Below are positions 47,026 through 58,456 of a stretch of DNA of 64,000 nucleotides, one piece after another. The notes under the pieces were generated by a model. The model did no database searches, was not told the DNA's origin, and was given only the letters and a program-made list of their open reading frames with translations. The position numbers and the translations under genes were made by a program. Source of the DNA: Biomphalaria glabrata (taxonomy: Eukaryota > Mollusca > Gastropoda > Planorbidae); contig NC_074717.1 in the NCBI RefSeq assembly GCF_947242115.1, positions 37,437,201 to 37,501,200 on the forward strand, in the 5' to 3' direction. Within the stretch, counting starts at the first letter, position 1; each line of letters begins with the position of its first letter.

Positions 47026-47679
47026 GCTTGAAGAAAATCGAAATTATTTATACATACATTGTATTAAATTTTCTTATAAAAGTTAAATTTATTTTTTAAT
47101 TCAGTTTTATTTAAAAATTAAACAAACGCTATGTATAAAGATGCTATTGTTAGAATAATTGTTCATCATAATTTAGGTTTAATTTTAGATCTTTAATTAT
47201 GCTTAATTGTGGTTAGTCTATCAGTCTATCTATCTATCACAGCTTTTTGTAAACATGATTACAAAACAAAAGCTGCTTTAAAAAGTATGACGTATGGTTT
47301 CACATTGCAAATATTCTCTATGCATGACATTTTAAATGTGAAAATTGGATTTCGACAACAAATTGCATGGAATTAAAATTCATAATTCCTAGGATAGCCT
47401 TCCATAACATCATTCAGTGTATATATATTCTGTTGGAACGCGACATGTCATTTTTAGCTACCTAATAGACAAATAGGACGGATGATTAAGAAAAAAGTTA
47501 TTTGTTTCAGTGGCCTACGGTTTCTATTCCTATTGTTTCTAATAGTTTCTATTGATTTCTGCTTATGATAGCTGATAATTTTAAAGAGTAATCACATTTT
47601 TTATTGAAAAAATAGCATTTTAAGTTTATCGTAGTTCAGTATATAATTTATCCAAAAAGCTTTTTTCAGCATTTCCCAG

Positions 47680-47745
47680 GGGATTCGATCGCTCTACAAT
47701 TTGAGTGGAAATCCAATACTCTACCAAAGTTTAATCTCCAATGCG
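47680..47745 (-). repeat. tRNA-derived SINE head (fifth type), second copy
   Basis: Shares GATTCGATCGCTCTACA and TGAGTGGAAATCCAATACTC (plus-strand reading) with 46958-47025. Confidence 0.5.
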
Positions 47746-48114
47746 CTTTTTACAAATACAATTAAGACATTAGGTACGCTATGTTAACATGTAGACATTA
47801 ACATGACAGAAAAAATATCAGTTATTTTTAATTTATTAAATGTCTTTTAGAGATAAGCCTTAATGAGGTAAATCAAGTTGTTTTTGTGACAGCCCGATGA
47901 GGAGCGAGTTCCAAACCTATGATTTAAATACTGGAAAAGCTGGCTAACTGTATATTATGAAAGAGAAGCGTGGCACAACTAGAAGTGTTGAATCCATGGA
48001 GCGAAGGCGTTTAGCGTGTATTTCAATATGTCCCCAAAGCGATGAATTTTGCTTCTCTTTAGCGAAACTCGACCCTGGCAGCGCCAGAGAATGACTACTC
48101 GTTCATTTCTAACA

Positions 48115-50215
48115 TAATAATAATAATAAAGCTTAAATTGTCTTCGAGTCCGAAGATTAAAGAGGAATGCTGTATTTCCCGTGGCTAGGCAGCCCTAGCT
48201 ATGACCTATTTATTTGGTCCATCCACGTTAAGCATGACCATTGTCCGCAGGTGGTCGATTGAAATTTTCTTTTCGTCGTCCTCGGCAGCGGATTTTCTTT
48301 TGGTCACAAACGTGTATCTCGCGACCTTTTTAAGTGACCTTTATTATTGTCCAGCAGTCTCGTTTTAAAACCGCATGCAACCAGGTGTTTTCTTCTATGT
48401 CAGCTAAGGCAAGTGGGCGCCTAAGCTATCTTTAAAGCTTTTCCGTGGGGCATCTCTGTTACGTCGACCCCCTCACCAAAAAGGCAGCCCTTGACAAACG
48501 TTCGTCTCCCATACCGGATACGTGCAATGGCCAGTGTAACTGTTGGACCATAAGAAGTCCCTCTATACTGTTCACGCCGGTGCTAGCAAGGACATCACTG
48601 TTTGTAGTGCGGTGTTGCCATCGTATGTCCATGTTGTAGCTCAAGCATCTTTGGTGAAAGCGTTCAAGTAGTCTTAGTTGCTTTCTGTATAGTACCCATG
48701 TCATGTCTCAGATCCATATAGAAGGGTTGAGAGAACCACTGCTTAGTAGACATAGATTTTTGTAAGCAGGCGGAGCTATTTATTCCGCCGAACTCTCGCC
48801 TGGAGGCGTCCAAAAGCACTATAAGCTGTAAGATATAATATATATCTTCGTGGTCGAAGATGAGCACATTTCTCATTTCCTATGGACTCTAAGATGACTG
48901 TAAAGTCCAATCCTAGCTTTAAAAAACCGGCCGCATACGTGGCATGAGAGGGTTAGGTCAGTTGCAGATAGGCCTGCTTCTTCTCTCAGCTTTTTGTTGG
49001 TTCGGCGCTCTTTCACCCTGGCCACTCTTCTTGCTTAAAATCTTGAGACTCCGAGACTCACAGCATCACGCCATGAGGAGCGATCGAGAGCTAGTGCTTC
49101 CCAGCCGTGAATGTCGATATCGCATTCCTTTAAGGAGCTCTTGAAAGTGTCTTTGTAGCGCTTGTATTGGCCTCCCTGGGAGCGCTTTCTTGTAATAGTC
49201 GCAGAACAAATATCATATCACGTGTACCTCTACCGGCTCTAAAGCCACATTGGCTCTCAGATAGCACCTCGTCCACTAAAGAGTGGGTTAGTCGATCCAG
49301 AACGACTCATGCGAAGATCTTTCCTGCTACTGACAGAAGTGTAATGTCTCGATAGTTGGAGCAGTTAGACTTGTCACCCTTTTTGTATAGGAATATGATT
49401 ACGGCATCTCGAAGTTCAGGTGGGGCTACGCACTTCTCCCAGCATAGGGTAAACAAGTCTGTTAGCCTTTCAGTTAGGGCGACACCTCCCATTTTAAATA
49501 TTTCAGCCGGAAGTCCATCAGAGCCAGATGCTTTATTTATTTATTTTTTATGAATTGCTGTTTCAATTTCCTCAAATGTCGGTGAGTCATCAAGCTCCTC
49601 TCTCATATTATTCTGAGGAATATTTGCCAGCGATTCCTCCGATACATAAGTTTTGTCACCAAATAGCAGGCTGTAGTGTTCTGTCCAACGATTTAGCATA
49701 TCTGCCTTTCTAGTTAATAGTGTGGAACCATCGGAGGATCTTAGCGGCGCTGTAGTCTGATAAGATGGACCATAGGCAGATCGGAGAAACTTTTAGAAAG
49801 AGCGTGTATCACCAGTGTTAGCATGTCTCTGCATGTTTACGGATAGCTCAAGCCGCCATTTATTTTTTAGTTCCCTGACCTTTGTCTGCAGAGTGTGACA
49901 AGAAGCTTTATAGAGAGTTCTGGCAGCGTTGTCATTATAGGGTTCGTAAGAACAAAGCGATAGCAGTTATGCTTTTTCTTTAACAGCTATTGAATTTCCA
50001 CACTGTTCTCATCAAACCAGTCTCTGTTGGGTTTACTGCAGTATCCCACGACTTTGAAGCATCGTCCTGAAGCATCGTTTTTAGCTGGCTCCCGTTACTC
50101 ACCGGATCATCATCCCGGGGCTTTCTGAGATCAACCTCGAGTAGTGTTCTGAATCGCTCTCGTACGTCTACCACGTACCCTATCAACATAATCAAACTTT
50201 GCCTCTGCATCTTTG
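48115..50215 (-). mobile_element. Decayed non-LTR retrotransposon (LINE), RT to 3' end
   Basis: Read on the minus strand from about 50215: a linker region, then reverse-transcriptase motifs LRDAVIIFLYKKGDKSNCSN and SQCGFRAGRGTRDMIFVLRL (49500-49220). Two C-terminal pieces follow: a KRYKDT-type segment at about 49190-49080 and LERFHQRCLSYNMDIRWQHR with LHWPLHVSGM at 48660-48500. The end is the tail block plus (ATT)n near 48118-48130. It has several stops and frame changes, and the RT catalytic core seems deleted. The zinc-finger end and A/T-triplet tail are reminiscent of I-clade elements such as Nimbus of Biomphalaria; the clade is inference. The element ends about 270 bp before the ENTR1 start. 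Confidence 0.8.
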
Positions 50216-50481
50216 ACTTGTAGAAACCACAAGACTATCTTATCATAGATCTATATATTACAGATAGAATCATATATGTGGCACTTTGTGTACGTAATGC
50301 AGTGTAGATTATTATTAGTATCAAAGTAGTTAGATCAATTGTAGTTCAACTTCTTTACCGTAAAATGTATATTGACCACATTTTCTAAACGCCTCTGTAA
50401 TGATAGTTAAAAAGTGGTTTTCAATTAAGAAGGTAAAAAAAAAAAAGATAAACACAACTTGTTTACAATAATTATTTAGCA

Positions 50482-53400
50482 ATGGCGGAAAGGGGAGTGG
50501 ATGAGGATAATCCATTTTCATTTAAAGCTTTTGTAAATGTTAAAGACAAGAAGACAGCCAAATCTGGCAACAGTTTATTTTACGACACTGATGATATATT
50601 TGATGCAAATGACAAAAGCTTATCAAATATATCTAGCAAAAAAGATAATTTGGCTGACAAACCAACAACCAAAACAACAAATTTAAATGGAGCCACTGCT
50701 CCAACACTAGCAGCAGGTAGACTCTATATCTATATCTAATTAATATCTAGATAAAGATCTAGATACTTTAGATAGATATAGATTATAGATGGTAATTCTA
50801 GATAGAAGAAGAATCAATCGTATATTTAAATCTATCATAATCTATGGGAGTATGGTGATCTTTAATTCTAGTTTGTTTTTAAATTAAACTGATCTCTAAT
50901 ACTCTAATTCTCTTATCTAGATCTCTAGATTAGTCTAGATCTACAAATTATTTTATTTGATCTGCTAAACTCCTAAACTCTAAAGACTACATTACATTCG
51001 GTCTAAATTAGATCTATTTGACTATTTAAAAATGTAGATCTAAAGTTAAAGTATTGACTCTAGATCAAGACTATGACTATATATATATATACTAATATAC
51101 TACCTATAGTCGACTCTATAGTGACAGTCATTTTCATGTAACTATTGGAACGAACACTCTTTATTTTCTGATATAAGCGAACATTACACAATATATTTGT
51201 TAAAATTACCCTTTATTATTTTGTTTTTATTTTCATTTATTTTATGACAGAACTACTTGAATTTGAACTAGATATCATCTAATCTAGCATTGTTTTGTTT
51301 TTTTGCATGCATGCTCCATTTCTTTATAGTTTAGACAGATTAAGTTGAATTTACTCTGAAAAACAAGGGTTTTACTTGGGCTCAAAGTGCACTGATATTG
51401 CGATGTCACTTTTTTTCTAAGATAGAAGGAGGGTAGTTCACAGTTAAACTCTTAAAAACCATAAAATGTTTCTCATTTTGCCAGAATTCTTTTTTCACTC
51501 AATTTTTATCATGTATGTCTATTTAGAAAATGTATTACATACTATACTGTTTTTTCTGTTAAAGCATCTATATAGACTTGTTTTTATATACAATTTTGTT
51601 GGAAATTGAATGTATTAAAAGATAATTTATAAATACTTCAGTGTTATAAGTAGTCTCTTGAAAAAAAATCTGTAGGTAATATCAAAGAGGAAAAATTATA
51701 TTATATTATTATATTTGATTTCCTATAAAAATGGACTTACCCAAGAAAAAAGAATATTCGAACAGTACTTATTCATTATTATTGTATGAAATATTAAACT
51801 CTATCCAAGTATCTACAGAAAAAACATTTATAACACTGTCAAGCTTGATCAATATTTAGACTTTTAGTGATTCTTTTATGAGGGCCTGGCTGAGGGGACG
51901 CCCCTTTGGTTTAGTAGATCTAGGGGTGACTAAATATAGATCTATATCACTATCAGACTTGCTTGAGTGTGAAGGCGGAAAATCATTTTCAGAGCTTCCA
52001 GAACAACTTTCTAAGTCACTCATATCATTATTATTCATATCTAAAAAGAGCTGGATACAGCAGAATGAGACGACATATGTTCTGGAAGCTAAAAGTCGAG
52101 ACAAGCGAAATGCTGACCCTGTCCTTCAAAGCTGTATACTATATCAAGAGGCCCAAACAAGACTTTGGCCCCAAAACCCTCCTATAGAAGAAAAACTATA
52201 TATAGAGAACTGCCTGATCTGGAAACCACAGCATGGTTCATCTATAGGATTACTGATCTGAACCCTCCAACATGACAATGTGAAATGAGAATGAAGAAAA
52301 AGATTCACAATGTTTCAGAAGGAAAAAACTTTCAAAATGGCCACTCTTGCGTTCCCATAAACCAATTAAGTGATTAAAATGTGGATTACAAAAGAAAAAG
52401 GTCTAAACAGGAAAAAGGTGATCAGACACTGGTAGCATCATTTCAGCATTGCCGCTCGAGAGACTGAATACTGACAGCATCATTGTGGTCTTGAAGAGTT
52501 AATTCAGAAATATTGGGTAGTATTTTAATTTTACTTATAATAACTTCTAAGATAAAAGCATTTCTTTCTCTTCTTTTCATATTATATATATACAGATGTT
52601 ACTTTTAAAAAGAAGATAATTACGTCCTATACATCATGCATGTTAACCGATGACTTTAATTCTGCCAAGTCACTGGTTTTCCACTAGAAAAGAAGGAGCA
52701 TTTGTACAAATTTGTCCTAGCAATGGAACGAGGGATGTGCCTTTATCTTTGTGTCTTTCTTTAGAAGTATTTTATTAGATTTTGTTTTGTATTTGAAGAT
52801 TATGGTTTAGTGTTTTATGTATATTTGCTTCTTTACTTTTGAGTCTTCTCTCCTGAAGGCTTTCTAAAATTAGTGATTTTACTAAAGGTGTTACTCTAGT
52901 CAAGCTATGGTGGTGAACTTTGTCAAAAGCCTTGGAAAAATCTAATAAGAGTGATAGCACCTATTAGCTCACTATTATCTAAACCTTTTGAAAGATCATC
53001 AATTAGTCCTATTAGTTGTGTTTCAAATAATCTATATTTCCTAAAGCCATGTTGGTAAGGAGTAAGGACATTATGTTTATCTTAGTGGCTTATGATGTTG
53101 CTACATATAATGTGTTCTGTTCTAGGATTTTAAATGTGATGCTGGTTAGTGATACTGGTCTGTAATTTCCTGGGTCAGATTTGTCTCCTTTTTTAAATGG
53201 GGGGGGGGGGGGGGGGGGTAACATCATTTTATATTATTTCTAAAAAGCCTTTTTTTTTTTTATGCAAAACTTAATAGTGGATTTCAAAGATAATTCTTTT
53301 GTGGTATTTTGATTTATTTTTCAGATAAAAAAGATCTGCAAAAAGATAATCCCTTCAGTTTCAAAAAATTTTTGTCGTCCGGATCGACCAAACAGAAAAA

Positions 53401-56400
53401 AAGTAGCGAGCCAACATTTCTTCCCAAAACTAAAGACATTCTAACTGCTAGTGATGACCTGTTCCATGAAGACATTGACTTCAACCAAGATGTCTATAGT
53501 AGATCTCACCACCAGCATTCTAGGAGCCCCAGTGAAGACTTAAATAGAGACTTCACCAAAGGGAATAAAAATAATCCTATTCCTTGTGATCTTCTAGCTG
53601 AATCAAGGCTAGACAGTTCTTTAGATGAACATCTAAATATTACTCATGACTCGCAGAGTCCATTCTTGGATGAACCTGCCGAAGGTGTCCTCCAAACTTT
53701 GCCTCTCCATGACAAAAAACAAAAGTTGCCTTTGGCTTTACCAGATTTCTTATCAGATGGAGCTGCCATGAAGTTTCCTCTAGATAAAAAAGACATTGTG
53801 CAAAATGAGGAAGAACTGCTGGAAAGAATAAAAATTGTAAGTTGAAATAATTTTGAAACAATTTATAGATGATTTGGTTGTGTGGTATGTGTAGGGCCGA
53901 ATTTAACTATGTGGAGGCCCTAGGGCAGGATTTTAGTGGAGATTCCTAAAATTTTTCTAAAGCTTTAATAAAGGTCACTTATTAATGAAAATACTTATAT
54001 CTTAAAGCTTGCTATGTTTTAGAAGAAAGAAATGAGGCTTTTAAAATTAATCTTTTCTTTTAAAAATATTTTAGTTTAAAAATTGTACATTATATAGTTT
54101 GTAGAGGGTAAGGCATTTGGTAGACACACTGTCATAAATCTAGAGCTGTATTTACTTATTCTAAACATGCTAAAGCGTACACTTCTTTATCATATTTTTT
54201 TTGTCAGCCATAAAAATGGAAAAAAAAGTTAGACAACCAAATTTAAAAGTTTCTGAACAGTCAAAATTCTAATATATATTTGTTATCTCTCTTGTGGGGG
54301 CCCCTCTCTTGTGGAGTCCAGGGGGCTGTAGCCTCGTCTGCCCTCCCTTAAATCCAGCCCCGGGTATGTGTTCTGGACGATCATCTCAAAGGTGTCTGGT
54401 TCAGACCCTGTCCATCCCTTATATATCCGGCTGGAGGTTTGGGCTAAGATGTCATAGTTCTAAAAGAACATTCAAAACAAAACAAATGAAGTCTTTCTAG
54501 TCCATGAATCCAATAGGAAGGTTTTGTGCTCGAATGACCTACAAACACTATATTACTTGCTGTATCCAAAGCTTTCTAATGAGAAGATTCTAGAGTTTCT
54601 CAATTGCTTAGAGAAATGAAGTCTTTATGGTCTTGTAATTGGCAGGTACAAAAAAACTCTTTGAAATTGAATCAATGATCTCTCTAACAAAAAATTAAGA
54701 AATAAAATATAAATTATCTTATTTATCATATCAAGTTACTTCGACCATATGGTTATAGTTTACATTGACAAAGGTTGTGGATCCTAACCATAATGACATA
54801 TATTATATATTACCATTCTAACTTTTCAGCTTAAGAATTGAAAATGCATTGTTGCAACTTTAAGTTTATATTGAATTATCTCCATTGGTATTTTTGCTTA
54901 CCATGAAAGAAGCTATGACAATGATGAAATCTCAGTGTCAAAGTATCATCATTATCCTTTCTAGAAGGAGGCCAATCCCATAATTATATACATTTTCCAA
55001 CCAAAATTTTTTTTTTTTCAAATGACCTCTGTTCCTTTGCATTTTCTGGAAGAATATTCTTAAACCTTGGCCAAGTTATCATGTCCTACAGCATGTCTCA
55101 AACTTCCAGCTTTTCTCACTTTCTAATTGGTTGATTGTTGAAAACTTTATAAAGAATTTTTTTTTCTGTTGTAATTGTCTTTCAAAAGGGTTTTAAAAAA
55201 TACATAAACTTTTTTTTTTTTACAGGAAACTTTAATTACAGCTAAAAAAATGATATATTTGTTGATTTGATTTGAATGTCTGTTTTCAGTTACAAGAAGA
55301 AAAAGAAATGTTAAGAAAGGAACTTGCTAGAGAAAAACTCATGAACAATGAAAAAAGCCAGAGGTAAAATGTAAGATTGAATCAATTTCTTACTCACTTT
55401 GTTACTGTGAGATTTTATACAAATGATATTCCCTAAAGTAGAATCATATTATGTACCATAATAATATAATTGCTTAACCACTACAAACATTTTCAATTAT
55501 TTTAAGTGGCCTTAGAAGTTACCAAATTAGGTGCAGTGGCTATTAGAGTTTATCTGGAAGTGAACTTTAAAAAAAAAATGTCAAATATATTTATATGCAA
55601 ACTGTTTTTTTTTTTACTGATGTAAATCATTTTTAAATCACGATCTAAAAGTATCAACTACCCATATTGTATAGTAATCAAATGTTGGTAACAAAAACAT
55701 AATATTATACTTTACCCTTTTTTATTTGTATCTATAAACATATATAATAAACATAATAATATTATTAACAATAGTTTAAATTTTTTACATTTTAGATTAT
55801 TACAATTGTCCATTGACTTGGAACAGCAAAAGAAAAAAGAAGCTGAGGAGACGGCTGTTTTAGAGAAAGCTGTTCAACAAGTGGAAGAAAATCTTGTTAC
55901 CACTACAGTAATGGCCTTCAGTTTTATTTTGGTTTAATTGGGGTTGTTTCTACAAAGACCATCATTCTGAAGTTGAAGTCTAAATTTCAAAATACAAGAG
56001 ATATCAGAATTATATTTTTTTGTGTTTTTAGCAGCTCCCGAAAGGGCTATTAGTTTTGTGTTGAATGTCTGTCCGTTTGTCCCATTTAGATCTCATAAAC
56101 TAGAAAAGATAGTGAAAATCCGACATATAAAAATACACCATTACAACTATTAATAGTAACAGACATGGGAAGTTCTTTAGTAGGGGATATGGCTATTCAC
56201 CATATTTGTAACACATTTATGCCAATGGTTTTAGATTTCTTATAAAAAAATTTTTTTTTACATTTGTATTGCTGAGTTAAGTAAGTTCTGTTATACTAAC
56301 CACTACATTTACAAAAAAAAATGTGTACTTATTTTTAAAGAGAACAAATTTATTTAGTATGCATATAAGTTCGACATAATTTAAAACAACAATTAATAAG

Positions 56401-57946
56401 TATTTTTTCATATTGTCTCGTGAACTGCAGTGTCACTCTGGAACGATAGAACACTTGAGTAATTTTTTTATTTTTTTTACGGAAAGCTGAAATTGTGGTG
56501 TATATAATTCAAAACTCATAAATTACTAGCTATATATAAATGATGATAATTTGTAGAATAAATAACTGTTATGTTCACTCCTATATTTGTTCATATTTCA
56601 TCGTGCTTTATATTTGATACATTTTGCTATTTAAATTCATCTCCTCATTCAAATCTTTATTTCTAGAAAAGAGCAGTTCAAGCTGAGGCCAATGTTAGTC
56701 TGTTGAAAAAAGAAAATAAGAAGCTACAGGTAATTTTTTGTTCAATTTTCATAATCAAAATGTTTTTGCTGCCTTTTGTTGTCTTCAAATATACATTGAA
56801 ATGTGTGATCCCTGGCACAGTTTCAGCAACCTGTAGGCAGATTTTATTTTCCTCTTGTTTGTTTAAAATGTCAATATCTTCTTTTTCAGTCCCAACTCAA
56901 CTCTCTCCTTCAGATGAAGGAGTCATTTAAAAGCGAGGACAAAGGTTTAGCTGATATTAAAGAAAGAACCAAATATACCTCAGAACAGTTATTGTCTGCC
57001 TCAGTTATGGCAGAGAAAAATATCAAGTGAGTTCTTACTTCTAGTGTCTGGTGGTTGGTCTTTGTTTTTGAGAGTTGCTTTCTTCCAAGCCTGTATTGGC
57101 TTTTATTGACAGTAAGACCATTTCAAACAATTATTTGGGTTATTCTGTATGTCACATTGGGTTACCAGTTGTTTTGACAGTAAGACCATTCCAAACAATT
57201 ATTTGGGTTATTCCGTATGTCACATTGGGTTACCTGCTGTTTTGACAAGACCATTTCAAACAATTATTTGGGTTATTCTATATGTCACATTGGGTTACCA
57301 GTTGTTTTGACAGTAAGACCATTCCAAACAATTATTTGGGTTATTCTGTATGTCACATTGGGTTACCAGTTGTTTTGACAGTAAGACCATTCCAAACAAT
57401 TATTTGGGTTATTCCGTATGTCACATTGGGTTACCTGCTGTTTTGACAATAAGACCATTTCAAACAATTATATGTGTTGTTTCATATATCACATTGGGTT
57501 ACCAGCTGTTTCTGACCATAAAGATTGTATTCTAAATGATCTCATTTTGCACCCTTTTTTTTTATTTCACTTAACCTTTCATGAATTTTCTCAAAGAGCT
57601 AGATTAGAATATTCATTCCATTTTTGAATAAACCTGTTAAATATGGTTATACCAAACATCAAGTAAACAGTTCCACTCCCTGGGCATAACATTTCTCTAC
57701 AATGCTTTTATTTTTTGCTTCAAATGTAATACAACTTATTAAAAACAGCCTGTTTTGTTGTCTTCGTGAAAAGTTCATCGACTTGTTTCTTAAGTTTAGT
57801 GAAAGTGTTCTGTCAACATTTTCTGTTACAGAGAACTGATGGCAGGAGTGGACAAACTTAAGCTGCTATCACAAGTTTTGGCTTCTATTGACAAAATCTC
57901 AGATTCTTCCCATGATGTCTCCCCTGAACAAGATCAGACAACATAA
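50482..57946 (+). CDS. ENTR1: ENTR1/SDCCAG3 homologue, endosome-associated trafficking regulator (7 exons, 415 aa)
   Basis: Exons are 50482-50716, 53325-53836, 55290-55363, 55796-55907, 56667-56729, 56890-57026 and 57832-57946. All introns are GT-AG, phases agree throughout, and the ORF closes at a TAA. The vertebrate protein acts on recycling endosomes, in cytokinesis and in receptor sorting, and binds partners such as PTPN13. Recognition rests on the NPFSF-K-x-F motif and on the C-terminal coiled coil: AVQQVEENL (residues 299-307) then KRAVQAEANVSLLK (312-325), and near the end LLSQVLASIDKIS (389-401), all collinear with human ENTR1 as I remember it. Residues about 95-240 are acidic, Ser-rich and probably disordered; about 245-400 are coiled coil. 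NPFSF occurs twice, at residues 10 and 87, one in each of the first two exons; I recall one in the human protein. The start fits a good context (gcaATGgc). Intron 1 (2.6 kb) and intron 2 hold transposon debris. Confidence 0.93.
51856..52261. other. Overlapping open frames in ENTR1 intron 1, unidentified
   Basis: A 127-codon plus-strand frame (51878-52261) overlaps an 82-codon minus-strand frame (52104-51856). The latter is acidic and Ser-rich (SDLESCSGSSENDFPPSHSS), like the N-terminus of some DNA transposases. I recognise neither; it is probably old transposon sequence. Confidence 0.25.
52770..53215 (-). mobile_element. LINE reverse-transcriptase fragment in ENTR1 intron 1
   Basis: On the minus strand, KKGDKSDPGNYRPVSLTSI (53200-53130) is followed downstream in another frame by LLDFSKAFDKVHHHSL (52955-52905). 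These are RT domain motifs of a CR1/Jockey-like non-LTR element, a different family from 48115-50215. Frameshifts and stops break it. Confidence 0.75.
53200..53218. repeat. Poly-G run of about 19
   Basis: A long G homopolymer in ENTR1 intron 1, next to the LINE fragment. Such runs recur in the window, mostly in hAT-type elements. Confidence 0.9.
53893..54363. mobile_element. hAT-type MITE, 471 bp, in ENTR1 intron 2
   Basis: The left end AGGGCCGAATTTAAC and the right end TTAAATCCAGCCCCGG are imperfect inverted repeats. An exact 8-bp duplication GTATGTGT (53885-53892, 54364-54371) flanks them. It starts 56 bp after the exon-2 donor. Confidence 0.8.
56028..56440 (+). repeat. Family-A repeat, in ENTR1 intron 4
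   Basis: AGCAGCTCCCGAAAGGGCTA start, a reduced GTCC tract and a long body closely similar to 58457-58842 and 59349 onward, including the intact site AGTAAGTTCTGTTATAC where the LINE sits in the other copy. Confidence 0.75.
57108..57515. repeat. 68-bp tandem repeat, six copies, in ENTR1 intron 6
   Basis: The unit contains AGACCATTTCAAACAATTAT then TTGGGTTATTCTGTATGTCA. Short open frames across it are by-products. Confidence 0.95.
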
Positions 57947-57984
57947 TTCTTTGTTGTAGCATTATCTGTACAGTATTAGTGTAT

Positions 57985-57990
57985 AATAAA
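57985..57990 (+). promoter_or_regulatory. Polyadenylation signal of ENTR1 homologue
   Basis: An AATAAA lies 39 bases after the TAA stop, with a second AATAAA overlapping at 57995-58000. This gives a very short 3' UTR. It is the first such hexamer after the stop. Confidence 0.7.
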
Positions 57991-58071
57991 TATAAATAAA
58001 TTTTGTTAATATAGGATTGGTATTTGTTTTGTTTTCTTTTGTCATTTCACTGTATTGTTAAGATTTTTTCT

Positions 58072-58178
58072 TTTTCACGCCAATACATCAAAAGGGTCTT
58101 AAATTTCACACCAATACATCAAAAGGGTCTTAAATTTCACACCAATACATCAAAAGGGTCTTAAATTTCACACCAAGC
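58072..58178. repeat. 31-bp tandem repeat, about 3.5 copies
   Basis: Unit CACACCAATACATCAAAAGG plus GTCTTAAATTT, just downstream of the ENTR1 polyadenylation site. Confidence 0.92.
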
Positions 58179-58456
58179 ACGCTTTTTTTTAAGGAGATAT
58201 GACAAAATTTATTGTGAGATATGTGTTTCATCATCATGTGAAGAGTAAAGATTACATTAATATTAGTATAAACTCCACTAAAGTAAAATAAATGATTATT
58301 ATTTTTGTTAGTAATAAGTAAGTCTCCCACTTTCAGTGAGGGGTCGAGTAACTTCCCTAGCGCTGGAGAGTGGGGTGTTATTCTCAGTGAATAACTTTGT
58401 ATATAACATTTATTTCACTATCTTTTTAATGTTTAACATTTTATGTCTTTCTTTTT

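Noticed and set aside
49307-49492. Small open frame that could be taken for a host reverse-transcriptase-like gene
   Set aside because: It is one segment of the decayed LINE at 48115-50215, with stops and deletions on both sides.
57350-57627. Two overlapping frames in ENTR1 intron 6
   Set aside because: They are readings of the 68-bp tandem repeat, and the exon 6 to exon 7 join is in phase without them.
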